Origin: Nocardia sp. NBC_01327
Lineage (GTDB): Bacteria; Actinomycetota; Actinomycetes; Mycobacteriales; Mycobacteriaceae
Reading direction: 5' to 3'
Assembly (NCBI RefSeq): GCF_035958815.1
Contig: NZ_CP108383.1
Location: 7,564,001 to 7,628,000 of the forward strand
DNA: 64,000 nt
This document shows, piece after piece, positions 43,070-56,500 of the stretch. A model generated the notes under the pieces. The model made no database searches, had not been told where the DNA came from, and saw nothing but the letters and a program-made list of their open reading frames with translations. Numbering within the stretch: position 1 is the stretch's first letter; each line of letters opens with the position of its first letter. The position numbers and the translations under genes are program-made.

Positions 43070-44512
43070 TCAGATGGTGACGGTGACGGAGTGGAACCCG
43101 CCGGGCCCCTCGGGGAACGGGGCGCGGACGGCGCCGTCCTGGACTTCACCGGAGCGGCCGGTGACGCGGGCCTGGATGGTGTGGGTGCCGGGTGGGAGGT
43201 CTACGACGGTGCGCCAGCGGCGCCAGGCGGCGGGGGCGGTTTCCGCACCGAGTTCCACTGAGAGCCAGTCGGTTTCGTCGATGCGGATTTCGACACGGGC
43301 CACACCCCGGGGTGGGGCCCAGGCGACGCCCGCCACGGTGGTTTTGCCCGGACCGTCGCCGCCGGCGGTGGCCACGTCGATGCGGGCCTGCGGGCGCACC
43401 CAGAGGGCGTCGCTGGGCCAGCCGCGCTTCCACCAGTAGTCGACCTGGGTGTCATCGGAGAGTTCCAGTTCGGCAAGCCATTTCACGCCGGTGTACTGAC
43501 CGTAGAGGCCGGGCACGAAGACCCGGGCGGGGAAGCCGTGTTCGGGGGGCAGGGCTTCGCCGTTCATGCCGATGACCAGGTAGCCGGGCCATTCGCCGGT
43601 GCGCAGCGGTTCCAGGGGCAGCGAGATGGTGTAGCCGTCGACGGCGCGGGTCACCAGGCGGGTGGCGGTCGAATCGGGCATGGTGTGTTCGAGCAGGGCG
43701 GTCAGCGGGACGCCGAACCAGCGCGCATTGCCGGCACGGCCGGCGCCGGGGGTGTTGTGCACGCACACCATGACGGCATCGAATTCCACCGCCTGCTCGG
43801 CCAGATCGGCGAGCGAGAACCGCAGCGGGTGCGCGACCTTACCGGTGATCGCAAGGCGCCACTGACCCGGATCGATGCGCGGCGGGCGCGAATTCACGTC
43901 TGCCACATAGAATCTGCCCGCCTTGGTGATCAATGGCGTCAGACCCGGCTCCGCCCCGAAACCGTCCTCCGCCATGGGCGGATGCGAACCCATCGGCCCG
44001 AGCTGCCGGACCCGCTCGGTATGCCGCCGATCCTCGCGGCGTATGAGCGTTTCGGCGGCGGCGAGCAATCCGGCGCCTGCTGTGGCCCACAGCAATTCAC
44101 CGCCCGCCGTGGTCGGCGGCCGGCGCAGTCCGGCGCGCAGTACACCCGCGGCCGCGAGCCCACCGATCGCCGCGGGCACCGACTGATTCGCGCCCCGCAG
44201 CGCCAAGGCGGCGGCTCCGGCCCCGAATGCCGCTGCGGCAGGCGCGCGCAGGCGCTGCGGCAATAACGCCATACCGGCGGTGGCGGCGAGGGTCCCGAGC
44301 ACCACCCCCGCCCGCGTGGTCTCCTTGTCGTACCGGCCGGCCATGGCCACGGTCGTCTCGACCACCGGAATCGGCGCGGTATCAGCGAGCAACCGCCCGA
44401 CCCCGTCGATGACCGAGCCGCCGTGGGTCGCGGCGATCAACTCTCCGGCGCCGAGCGCACCGAGCCCCACCGCCGCCGCACCCAGTAGCCGTCGCTTACC
44501 GTTGACCGACAC
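43070..44512 (-). CDS. Membrane-anchored molybdopterin-dependent oxidoreductase (sulfite oxidase family)
   Basis: A 480-aa protein. Residues ~1-165 contain several hydrophobic helices and may anchor it; then the sulfite-oxidase-type Moco domain starts with FYVADVNSRPPRIDPGQWRLAITGKVAHPLRFSLADL, with the Mo-ligand Cys250 in VMVCVHNTPGAGRAGNARWFGVPL, and EHGFPARVFVPGLYGQYTGVKWLAELEL. The last ~90 residues form the Mo-Co dimerisation domain (VAWAPPRGVARVEIRIDETDW). The active site should face outward, as in related actinobacterial enzymes. Physiological substrate unknown. The GTG has GAGAGG about eight bases upstream. It stands alone between the ABC operon and the NRPS. Confidence 0.9.
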   Translation of the reverse strand: MSVNGKRRLLGAAAVGLGALGAGELIAATHGGSVIDGVGRLLADTAPIPVVETTVAMAGRYDKETTRAGVVLGTLAATAGMALLPQRLRAPAAAAFGAGAAALALRGANQSVPAAIGGLAAAGVLRAGLRRPPTTAGGELLWATAGAGLLAAAETLIRREDRRHTERVRQLGPMGSHPPMAEDGFGAEPGLTPLITKAGRFYVADVNSRPPRIDPGQWRLAITGKVAHPLRFSLADLAEQAVEFDAVMVCVHNTPGAGRAGNARWFGVPLTALLEHTMPDSTATRLVTRAVDGYTISLPLEPLRTGEWPGYLVIGMNGEALPPEHGFPARVFVPGLYGQYTGVKWLAELELSDDTQVDYWWKRGWPSDALWVRPQARIDVATAGGDGPGKTTVAGVAWAPPRGVARVEIRIDETDWLSVELGAETAPAAWRRWRTVVDLPPGTHTIQARVTGRSGEVQDGAVRAPFPEGPGGFHSVTVTI

Positions 44513-44591
44513 AGTACGAGCCTCTCCTAGCCGAGCGGGTTGTCTGCGCCCATTGTTCCCCAGCCCAGTGTGTCCCAGAAGGTTTCCCGGC

Positions 44592-47500
44592 TTACCGCTC
44601 CAGATACGCGCTGATGATCGGGCCGATGAAGGTCAGCGCCGCCTCGGTGACAAGCTGATTGTGACCGAAATCGATGAGGTGATCGGTGATCGGCCCGGTG
44701 ATATACGGCCGCCACGTCGCGACATTCGGCAGCGGGGCCGGATTGCCCGCCGCGCTGAAGAACAGCAGATCACCGTCGAAGACGCTGGGGCGATGGTCGG
44801 AGATCTGCCGTAGCAGGTGTTGCATATCACTATAGAAGTGCTCGATTTCGGTGGCTGTGAAGGAGATTCCGGATGCCGCCAGCAGCTCCGCGGCCTGCGA
44901 GGCGGTGACCCCCGAGGCGCCGGGCGGCGCCTCGATACCGCCGAATTCGGCCAGCAGCAGCGCCAGCGGCGGAATATTGCCGTCATCGAAGATCTCCACC
45001 TCGGCGCGTCCGTCCATCATGATCAGCGACGGCACCCGTGCACCGCGCCGGCGCAGCTCGACCGCCATGGCATGCGCGAGGACGCCGCCCGCCGAATAGC
45101 CGAGCAGGTGGTACGGGCCCTCCGGTTGCACGCGGCGGATCTCGTCGACATACCGCACAGCGAGATCGCCAATGGTCCGATCGGCGGTGCCGCCGTCCAC
45201 CACACCCGGCGACTGGAGACCGTAGACCGGGTGCGAGCGATCGATATACCGCACCAAACCGCCGTAGCACCAGGCCAATCCGACGGCCGGATGAATGCAG
45301 AAGAGAGCGGGACCGGTCCCTGCCGGGCGCATGGGCAGCATGACCCGCATGGACGGATCGACCTCCGGCTGTTCGGCGGCCTCGGACAGGCGCAGGGCCA
45401 GCGCCGCAGGCGTGGGGTCGAGGAACATCCACTGCAGCGGCAGGGGGATGCCGGTGCGCTCGCGAATCAGGGTGACCAGGCGCACGGCGGCCATAGAATT
45501 GCCGCCGACCTCGAAGAAGTTGTCGTCCACACCGATTCGGCCGGATTCCAGGACGGTTTCGAAGGCTGCTGTGAGCGCACTCTCGGCGTCGGTGCGCGGG
45601 GCCCGGTAGGCGCGACGCTCCGGGCGGACCTGCACCGTGGGCGCGGCATCGTCGTGAATCTCCCCGGCCAGTTCCGGTAGCCCGCCGGGCACCGCGATCA
45701 CACCGACTGCGGCATCCGGAGTTTCGGTGAGCGCGGCGAGCAGTTCGAGGAAGCCGTCGGCCATGGACTGGGCGGTGACGCGATCGAAAAGATCGGTCGC
45801 GAAGGTCAGTGAGGTGGTCATGCCCGCCGGTTCGCCTGCGGGACCGAACTGTTCGGCGATCATCCATTCCAGATCAAACTTGGCGCCGGGAGCGGGCGCC
45901 TCGACCGGGCGAATCTCCAGACCGGGCAGCGTGGTTCGCGCGGGCTGGACATTCTGGAAGGCCAGCAGCACCTGGAAGAGCGGGTGGTGAGCGGTGGAAC
46001 GGACCGGGGCGAGCGCCTCCACCAGCCGTTCGAACGGCAGATCCGTATTGCCGTAGACGGCCAGATCGTCGCGGCGGACGGCGTCGAGGACAGCGGCGAA
46101 ACCGGCGGCCGGATCCAGGCGCGAACGCAGGACGACCGTATTCACGAACATGCCTACGAGGTCGTCGAATTCGCCGTCACCGCGCCCTGCGACGACCGAG
46201 CCGAGGGCGATATCCCGGGTGCCGGAGAGCCGGGCCAGCAGGACCGTCAGGGCCGCGTGCACCACCATGAACGGGGTCGCGCCGTGGGCGCGCGCCAGTA
46301 CCTGCATGCGGTCGTGAACCAGTGCGGGGACGGTGAATTCGATACGGTTACCAATTCCGGACGGTAGCTCGGGGCGGGGGCGATCGGTGGGCAGCCGATG
46401 GACTTCGGGCAGTCCGTCGAGACGGGTGCGCCAGAATTCCAGCTGGCGGTGGGCGAGGCTGCCGTGGTCGGCATCGGCGCCGAGCAGTTCCCGCTGCCAG
46501 AGCGCGTAATCGGCGTACTGCAGCGGCAGTTCGGCCCACTGCGGCCGCCCTCCGGCGGCGCGAGCCACGTACGCGGCCAGCACATCTCGTGCGAGCGGGG
46601 CCATGGACCAGCCGTCGGCGGCGATGTGGTGAACGGCGAGTGCGAGCACCGCATGCTGCGGGGCGGTGTGCAGCACACAGACCCGCAGCGGGACCTCCCG
46701 GGTGATGTCGAAACCGCGGGACAGCTGAGCGAAGAGCTGCTGCGCGACTTCCGCTGGAGTCGTGTCGATTTCGACGATCGGCGTGGAACTCGCGTATGCG
46801 GGAAGGATGTTCTGGTACGGCCTCCCGTCGGAGTCGGCCGGATAGACGGTGCGGAGCGTTTCGTGACGGTCGGCCACATCGCCGAGGGCACTGCGCAGCG
46901 CCGGAATGTCCAGGCTCCCTTGGATTTCGAAAGCACCGGGGATGTTGTAGACCGGCGATCCGGGATCGTAGCGGTTGAGGAACCACATACGCTGCTGTGC
47001 GGCGGAGAGCGGAATCCGCTCCGGACGGGTACGAGGTCCGGGCCGTGGTCGATCTGTCATGGTTTCGGCGGCAACGAGTGCCGCCAACTCCGCCACCACC
47101 GGTGCATCGAAGAGCGCCCGCACCGGGACGGTCGTCTGCAGGACGGTACCCAGCCGGGCAGCCACTCTCGTGGCGATGAGCGAATTTCCGCCCAGGGCGA
47201 AGAAATCATCGTCACGCCAGATCTGGTCGATACCCAGGACTTCGGCGAAAACGGCGGCCACGGCCTCCTCCTGCGGGCCGATAACCGGTTCCCGAGCTCC
47301 TGCGGTGAGCTGCGGCGCGGGCAATGCGTCGCGATCCAGCTTGCCATTGGCCGTGCGCGGCAGATCATCCAGCGCTACGAGGGCGGAGGGCACCATATAC
47401 GACGGGACCCGCTGTGCGACTGCACTCTTCAGGGCCGCGAGCGAGATCTCCGCGCCAGGCTCGGGCATCACATAGGCGACCAGTATTCCGCCGTGTGCGT

Positions 47501-50500
47501 CCTCGCGTACCAGCGCGACCGCACGGGCCACCGCCGGATCGGCGGTGAGCGCGGCCTCCACCTCCCCGAGTTCGATGCGCAGACCGCGCAGCTTCACCTG
47601 AGTGTCGGTGCGGCCCAGGTACTCCAGATCACCGGCACGCCTGCGCACCAGATCGCCCGTGCGGTACATGCGCCGCCCCGGTGCGGTGGGGTGGGCGACA
47701 AAGCGGGCGGCGGTCAGGTCCAAACGGCCGAAATAGCCCCGTGCCAATGCGATGCCTGAGAGATAAAGCTCACCCACCACACCGTCCGGCACGGGCCGCA
47801 GGCGGTTGTCCAGGACCAGTGCGTGCACTCCGGGGGCAGGCTTGCCGATGGTGATCGGCGCGCCCGGCTGCAATGGTGCGCTGCCGGACGCCCAGACGGT
47901 CGACTCCGTGGGGCCGTAATCGTTGAAGTGCAGGCGGTTCGGCGCGAACCATGCCGCGACCAGTTCGGGCGGGCAGGGCTCGCCGCCGGTGACGATCGTG
48001 TGCAAGTCGTGCAGCCCCGCCGGTTCCACAGTGGCCAGCGCCGACGGGGTGAGCGCGATGTGCGAAACATGCTCGCGTGCCAGGAGTTCGGTGAGATCGG
48101 GACCGGCGAAGACGGTGGGCGGTGCGATGACCAGGGTGGCTGCCGCGCCGACCGCCATGACGAGTTCCACAACCGAGGCATCGAAACTCGGCGAGGCGAC
48201 GTGCAGTACTCGCGAATCGGAGGTGATGCGGTCGCGGTCGCACTGCGCCATCGCGAGATTCGCCAGACCCGTATGGGTGACCACCACGCCCTTGGGAGCA
48301 CCGGTGGAACCGGAGGTGAAGATGACGTACGCCGGGTTCTCGGGGCGGTGCTCTCGGGATGAGATCTTCTTCGACTGTGCCGCAGACACTTCGGATGACG
48401 AGGGGTCGTCCACGCACCACCAGTCGACGGCGTCCGGAAGCCGGTCGCGCTGAGCGCTCACGGTCAGGCCGACTCCCACGCCCGAGACCTCGACGATCCG
48501 CTGTATGCGATCGAGTGGGTATGCCGGATCGATCGGGACGAATGCCGCTCCGGTGCGGGTGATCGCCCAGACGGCGAGCACCGATTCGATAGAGCGTGGA
48601 ATGCCCACGGCCACCAGTGTTTCCGGCCCCGCACCGACCTGCAGCAGCCGCTCGGCGAGGAGGCTCGCACGTGTGTCGAGTTCCCGATAGGTCAGCTGCC
48701 GGTCGCCGCACACCACCGCCACACCGCTCGGGTTGGCGGCGACGGCGTCCGCCATGAGTTCCGCCAGCGGGCGCGGTGCGGCGACCGGCTCGGGTTCGAT
48801 ACGGGTCTGTTCCTGTTCGACAGCGGTGAGGAGGTCGATATCGCCTACCGCAGAGGTGCTTTCGTCCGTGACTGCGGTGAGTAGTCGCACCAGGCGGTCG
48901 GTAAAGGCCGCGACTGTGGATTCGTCGAACAGGTCGGTGGCATAGCAGCAGCGCAGCCGCAGACCGTCCGGATCGGCGATAACGGTGATACTCAGGTCGA
49001 ATCGACTGCTGGTCTGCGGCAAGTCCATGGGGATGACCGTTGTTTCGGGCAGCTCCAACTCCGGCATCGCCAGATTCTGGAAGACGAGCATGACCTGCGC
49101 CAGCGGATGACGGGCCTCGGAGCGGGCCGGGGACAGCACCTCGACCAGCCGTTCGAAGGGGATATCGGCCCGTTCGAAAGCGGCCAGATCGGTATCGCGG
49201 ACCCGGTCCAGCAGTGCGCCGAAGGTCTCACCGGCGTGAATGCCGGTGCGCAACACCAGCGTATTGACGAACATGCCGACAAGGTCGTCGAGACCGCGAT
49301 GGCCACGACCGGCGACGGGGGTGCCGATCACTATGTCCGCGCTGCCGCTCAACCGCGACAGCAGCACCGCCAGGGCGGCGTGCACGACCATGAAGGGAGT
49401 GGCCCGGTGGGTCCGGGCGCAATGCTCGATCGCGGCGTTCACCGCGCTGTCCACCCGGGCCGTGCATTCGGCGGCATGATGGGAGGCTTGCGGCGGCCGT
49501 GGGCGGTCGGTGGGCAATTCCAGATGATCCGGCAGGTCCGTCAGGGTGCGGGCCCAGTAGTCGAGCTGTTGTGCCAGCAGGGATTCCGGATCTTCTTCGG
49601 CACCGAGCCGGGCGTGCTGCCACAGGGTGTAGTCGGCGTACTGCACCGGGAGCGGCTCCCATCCGGGCTGCTGACCTGCGGCGCGGGTCGCGTAGGCCGC
49701 TGCCACATCGCGGGTCAGCGGGGCCATCGAGAAGCCGTCAGTCGCAATATGATGTGCCACCAGCACGACCACATGTTCGTCGGGTGCTGTGCGGAAGAGC
49801 CTGAAGCGCAGGGGAACTGCTGCTGTGACGTCGAATCCCTCAGTGACTGTGCGCATCACGGCCGCAGGCAGCTCGTCGAGAGTCATCGGCACAGGTTCCA
49901 GATCCAGGGGTACCTCGGACGCCGGCAGAATGCGCTGCCCACCGACCCCGTCGATATCGGGGTATACCGTCCGCAGCGTCTCGTGCCGCTCGATCACGTC
50001 ATAGAGCGCCGTCCGCAATGCGGCGAGATCCACACGGCCCGAAAGCCGCAGTGCGACAGGCACGTTGTAAGCCGGGGACGACGGGTCGTAGCGGTTGACG
50101 AACCACATGCGCTGCTGCGCCGGGGACAAGGGCACCGGGTCCGGCCGGGGCCCTCGAACGAGCTCCGGACCCGCCTCCCGCCGTCCGGCAGCGGCCAGCA
50201 GCCGCGCCAGCTCGCCCACCACCGGCGCCTCGAACAGTAGCCGCACCGGAACCGCAGACCCCAGCGCCGCACCCAGTCGAGCCGCCACCCTGGTCGCAAT
50301 GAGCGAATCACCGCCCAGCGCAAAGAAATCGTCCCCGGCGCCGACGCGCTCATGCCCCAGCACCTCGGCGTAGGTCTCGGCGACAAGCACCTCATCGCCC
50401 ACCGGCGCCACATATACGGACTGCGCCACTTCAGGTTCCGGCAGCGCCCGCACATCGATCTTCCCCGTCCGGGTACGCGGCAAGTCCGCCAGCACCTGAA

Positions 50501-53500
50501 TGCTCGACGGCACCAGGTACCGCGGCAGCCGCACCGACACCCAGGCCATCAGCACGGCGGCAGTCGGCGCGACAGCGCCCGACGGCGAAGAATCCACACC
50601 GGTAGCCGCACCCACAGCTCGTAACCCACCACCGGTGTCACCCGCAGTTCGCGGCACGGCAGCAGCCCCGCCGGCCGATCGCACAGCGCCAGCAGCCCCG
50701 CCGGCCAATCGCACAGCGCCGGCAGCTCGGCCGGGTGATCCAACCGGACCAGAAGCCCCGCCGGTCACTCCGATCCGACCAGCGGCATCGGTGGGATCGA
50801 GCAGGTCGGAGTTCGTAGCGGCGTGCCAATTCAACCGTCCGGTGCCTGCCGCCGGATCGGGCTGGCGGCCGGGTCGGGCCGAGAGGCCGGGGCGTCCGGA
50901 CTCGATCGGATCTCGGCCGGGCACCGCGCGTTCCCAGGGCGGGGCGGTCGCGGGAACGACGAGGGTGACGTAGGAGTGCAGGGCCGTCGCGGCGGTGCGG
51001 GTGCGGCGGGCGACTGTGATCGAGGTTTCGACCTGGGGGTGGGTCGACAGAACTGCGTCGACCTCACCGGGTTCTACGCGAATGCCGCGGATCTTCACCT
51101 GGAAGTCGCTGCGGCCCGCGTATTCGAATCCGGCTGGGGTGCAGCGCATCAGGTCACCGGTGCGGTACAGACGGCCGCCTGCGGAGTAGGGGTCGGCGAT
51201 GAAGCGGGCGGCGGAAAGCGCTGGGCGGGCTGAGTATCCGCGGGCCAGACCCTGGCCGCGAACGTACAGCTCGCCGACGGCTCCCGGAGGGACAGGGCGC
51301 AACCAGCGGTCCAGGACGAGAAGGCTGGTGCCAGGGACGGGGGCGCCGATGACGGCCGCTGTCTCCGGTGTCATATTCGCGCGGTAGGCAGCGGCAATGG
51401 TGGTCTCGGCGGGGCCGTAGGAGTTCACCAGGAGGCGGCCGGTGCTCATGCGGGCGATGAGGGCGGGCGGGCAGGGTTCGCCGCCGGTGGCGATCACCCG
51501 GACCCCGTGCAGGTCTTCGACATCCAGGGTGGCCAGCACCGTGGGCGTGCACAGCAGATGGGTGGCAGCGCCGTCGATGAGCGCCGCCGCCAATTCGGCG
51601 CCGGCGTTGGCATCCGGTGGAGCGACCACCAGCGTGCCGCCTGCCGCAAAAGTGGAGAGCCACACCAGGATCGCCGCATCGAAGGCGGTATTCAGGCAGT
51701 GCAGCACACGGGATTCGCGATTGATCGAGCACTGCTCCACCGCAGCCGACGCCATATCGGCCAGGCCGGTATGGGTGACGACCACGCCTTTGGGAGTGCC
51801 GGTGGATCCGGAGGTGAACACGATATACGCCGCATGCCCGGGGTGCAGAGGGCAGAGCCGGTCCGTATCGGTTACGGGGTCTGTCGGCGAGGCCTCGATG
51901 CGGGCAGCGATATCCGGGTCATCCAAAACAACCCAGGACAGCTCGGGTGGCAGATTCTCGCCGACGGGACTGTCTGTAACACCCAGCACCGCAGCACATT
52001 CGGTCGCAATGACCGCGGTACGGGCAGCGGGCTGGGAGATATCGACGGGTACGAAGGCCACACCCGTTTTGGCCACCGCCCACAACGTCACCATGGCTCG
52101 CACCGACCGCGGCAGCGCCACCAGCACCGCCCGCTCCGGCCCCGCACCCGCCTGGATCAATACCCGCGCCAAACGATTCGACAGGGAATCCAGCTCGCCA
52201 TAGGTCAGCTCACCGGCCATGCCGAGTACATCGCGATCGCCCGCCATATCGTGCACGACGCCGGAGTTGTATCCGCCGCCTGCATCCTGTCGATCGGTGG
52301 ACACGGTGCGTGCCGGCGCATGTGGGTCGACGACCGCGACGGTGCTGTGGATTCCGTTGCCTGCGAGAAGGTCCGGAAGCAATTGGATCCGGCCGGCGCC
52401 AGCGCCGTGGCGGATGGCGGGCGACTCCACGGGATCGATGCTTCGTACCGCGGCAGTGCGGCGGTGCGGATCCTCCGCGAGGGTCGCCAGGAGCCGCGCC
52501 ACTCCGGCGGCGATCGAATTCGCCTGTGCTGCCTCGAAATACCGGGGTGAGCGGGTGAGTTCCAGGCGGAGGCCGTCGTTCGCGTACGCGGCCAGCGACA
52601 GCGGGTAGTGGGTGCCGTCGTGGGCGCGAATGCCGGTAACCGCCAGCTGTGCCTGGCGGGTGGCGGCGGCGAGGGAGGCCGCGTCGACGGGGTAGGACTC
52701 GAAGACGGTGGCGGTGTCGAAGAGTGGGCCGAGGCCGGTGCGCGCGTGGATTTCGTCGAGGCCGAGGAATTGGTGTTCGGAGAGGGCGGCCTGCTCGCGC
52801 TGGATGCGGGACAGCAGGTCGGAGAGGCGTTCGGCCGGGTGCAGGGTAATGCGGACCGGGACAGTGTTGACCAGCATGCCGACCATGCGCTCCGCGCCCG
52901 ACAGTTCCGGCGGGCGACCGGAGACGGTGGCGCCGAAGACGATATCGGCGGAACCGGTGAGCTCGGACAGCAGCAGCGCCCAGGCGACCTGCACCATGGT
53001 GTTGACGGTGACCTGGCAGTTCGCGGCGGTCGCGCGCAGCCGATCCGCGAGGTCACTCGGCAGTGGAATCTCGTGAGCGACAGGCATGCTGGGCGCATCG
53101 GTGTGCAGAGCGGCCGGGGCGAGCAGGGTGGGGCCGTCCAAGTCCGCCAGCGAGTGAGCCCAGGCCGTACGCGCTCGATCGATATCACGGCCGGACAGCC
53201 ATTCGAGGTAACGCCGGAAGGGCACGGGTGGCGCGAATCCGCCGTCGGCACCGCCGGTTTCGTACAGTCCGACGAGTTCGGCCAGCAGCAATGGCATGGA
53301 CCAGCCGTCGAGGATCAGGTGGTGGTTGGTAATGACTATTCGGAAACGGCGCTGCCCCAAGGCGATACACAGGAACCGGAGGAGCGGGGGCGCATCCACC
53401 GCGAAAGGTGTTCGCAGTTCCGCTGCTGCCATCTCGTCGAGTTCGGCCTCCGTCGCGCCATAGGCCTCGCGATACACACACGGCACCGCCACCTGCGTGG

Positions 53501-56500
53501 CGATCACCTGCACCGCACGATCACCGGCCTGCACGAATCCGGCACGCAGCACCTCGTGCCGCCGAACCAGCGCCTCGGCCGCCGCCGTCAGACGGTCGAG
53601 TTCGAGATCGGCCTCCACATCGATGACCGCCTGCACCGAATAACCATCCGGCCCGCCCTCGGCCAGCTGCGCCTGGAACAGCAGCCCGCGCTGCAGCGGC
53701 GTCAATGGCAGAACATCATCGAGCAGGCCGTAATCCCGCTCCCACGAATCGATTTCGCTCTGATCGGCATCCACCAGCGGGAGATCACTGGGCGTGAAAC
53801 CACCCGCCTCCGGCGCACTCACCAGCTCGGCGAGCTCCACCACCGCCGAAACCCACTCCCGCGCCAGCGCTTCCACCGACGCACCGCTGAGAGCACCCGG
53901 CGCGAACTGCCACACGGCCCGAATCCGCGACCCCTGCTCGCTCTCGAGCGTCACCGCATCCACCGAAAGCACCGCCGCCAGCGGCATATCCGCAGCCGCG
54001 TGGCCACCCAGCCGCGCCGCCATCCCCACCGGCAGCCAGTCTCCCTCCACCTCCATATCCGGTACCTGCCCGAGATAGTTGAACCCCACCTGCGGCTCCG
54101 GCAACACCCCCAACTCCCCCGCGGTCCCACCATCCAGATACCGCAGCACGCCGAATCCGAACCCACCCCTGGGCACCGCCCGCAGCTGCTCCTTCACCAG
54201 CTTCAACGCCGCTTCCGCAGCACCGATCCGGGCCGACCCGCCACGCCACAGACCGGCCTGCGTTGCCAGTGCCGGTGCGGAGATATTCGACTCGACTCCG
54301 CGCTCACCGGCACAGACAGGCGGTAGAAAGCCCGCCCCCGCTACTGATCCCAGCCGCACGGGCACCTGCGCGGTGAACCAGCCCACCGTGCGCGACAGGT
54401 CTGCCCCGGCAATCGCGGTCTCATCGCGGCCGTGCCGCTCGACGGCCACGACGGTGGCCGCCGCGCCGGCGCCGAATTCCCCACGCGCGGAACGCCAGCG
54501 CGCCAATGCCAAAGATAGTGCAGCCAGCAGCGCATCCTCCACACCGCATCGATAGGTCGAAGCCATTCGCCCGGCCAGTGCGGCCGAGGCGACGCCGGGT
54601 ATCTCGACCTCGACCCGTCCCGCAACCCCGTACGTATCGACCTCCGGGTCCAGCCGGCGCGTACCGAGTAGTGGATCCGTCGCCAATACCGCACGCCAGT
54701 AATCGAATTCGCACGCGGGCCACTCACCGACAGCGCGGGGTGCATCGCCCGCGGAGAGTGTTCGCCCGTAGGCCGGTTCGGCCTCTCCGTCGACAGGTCC
54801 CGCCGAGGCCGCCACATCCCCCGGCATGAGGAGAGCACGGAGGGCGTGTGCCCAGGTGCGCACGGAAGTTCCGGTTTCCTGCAGGGTGGGGGTGGTGCCC
54901 GCCGAGGCTTGGGTCCAGGCGGACATGAGGTCGGGGAGCAGGATGCGCCAGGAGACCGCATCGCAGGCCAGGTGGTGGATTGCGATGAGTAGGCGGCCGT
55001 GGCCGGCTGGACCCGGATCCAGCCAGGTGAAGGCGGTCATGGCGCCGCCGCGGGGATTCAGGCGGGCGACAGTCGCTTCGAGTTCGCGGTCGATGTCGTC
55101 GGTGGCGGCAATCCTGGTCAGCAGGTCCGCGGCGTCGACGCGGTGGGGCGGCGGGACCTCCAGTTGGATACCGGAGGCGGTGTCGACGACGCGGGCACGG
55201 AGCATGTCGTGGCGGTCGAGCAGGGCTTGCAGGGTGTGGGTGAGGGCTTCGGGTTCGATGCCGCCGGGGAGTCGGACCACCATGGACTGGGCGAAGCGCT
55301 CCCAGCCGGGGCGGGCCAGCAGCCAGGCGGCGACCGGGGTGAGCGGGAGCCGGCCGAGGCCGCCGCCGGGGAGTTCCGGGAGCTGTTCGGTGCGGTCCGC
55401 GATCTGGGAGACCACGGCGGCCAGGGCGGCCGGGGTGCGGTGCTCGAAAACCTCACGCGCGGAGAAGACCAGACCGGCGGCGCGGGCGCGAGAGACCAGG
55501 GTGATGGCCATGATCGAATCGCCGCCGAGGGCGAAGAAGGACGTGTGCGGGCCGATGTCGGAGGCGCCGAGGATCTCCGCGTAGAGGGTGCAGAGGATGC
55601 GCTCGGTATCGCTCACGGGTTCGCGCTGCAGGACCGGCTGTGCGACAACGGGTTCGGGGAGGGCGCGGCGGTCCACCTTGCCATTGGCGGTCAGGGGGAG
55701 CGCACCCAGCACCGTGACGGTGGCGGGCACCATGTACGGCGGCAGCCGGCGCGAGACATGATCGAGCAGGTCGGCTTCGGTGACCGTCGCCCCGGAATGC
55801 GGTACGACATAGGCCGCCAGCAGAGTGCCGCCGCTCGGTGCGGGACGTGCGACGGTGACCGCGATCTCCACTGCCGCATGCGTATCCAGTGCGGCGTCGA
55901 TCTCGCCGAGCTCGATGCGCATACCGCGCAACTTGATCTGGAAGTCGGCGCGGCCGACGTACTCCAGAATCACCTGCGCTCCGCCGGTAGCCTGCGTGCC
56001 ACCGGCCTTCCCGCGCACCACAGCGGTCCAGCGCACCAGATCTCCGGTGCGATACATCCGACTGCCGGGGAGGCCCACGGGTGCGGGGACAAAACGTTCC
56101 GCTGTCAATCCCGGGTGGCCGACATAGCCGCGAGCGACCCCCGGACCGGTCACGTACAGTTCGCCCGCGACGCCGATCGGCACCGGACGCAGCCAGCGAT
56201 CCAGCACCAGCATCCCCGCACCGGGCACCGGGTCACCCAGCCCCGAATTCCGGCCGGACACCAGGCCTTCGGTATAGGTGACGGCCACCGTCGTCTCGCT
56301 CGGACCGTACGAGTTCAGGAGATCGCGGCCGATCCCGAAGCGCGCCACGATATCCGGCGGCGTGGGTTCGCCGCCCGAGGACACCGCACGCACCCCGTCC
56401 AGCGCATCCGGTTCCAGCGTGGACAGCACCGCCGGGGTGGAGCAGACCTGGGTGATCCCGTACTCACGCACCAGCGCGGCCAGCTCGGCACCGAGAACCG

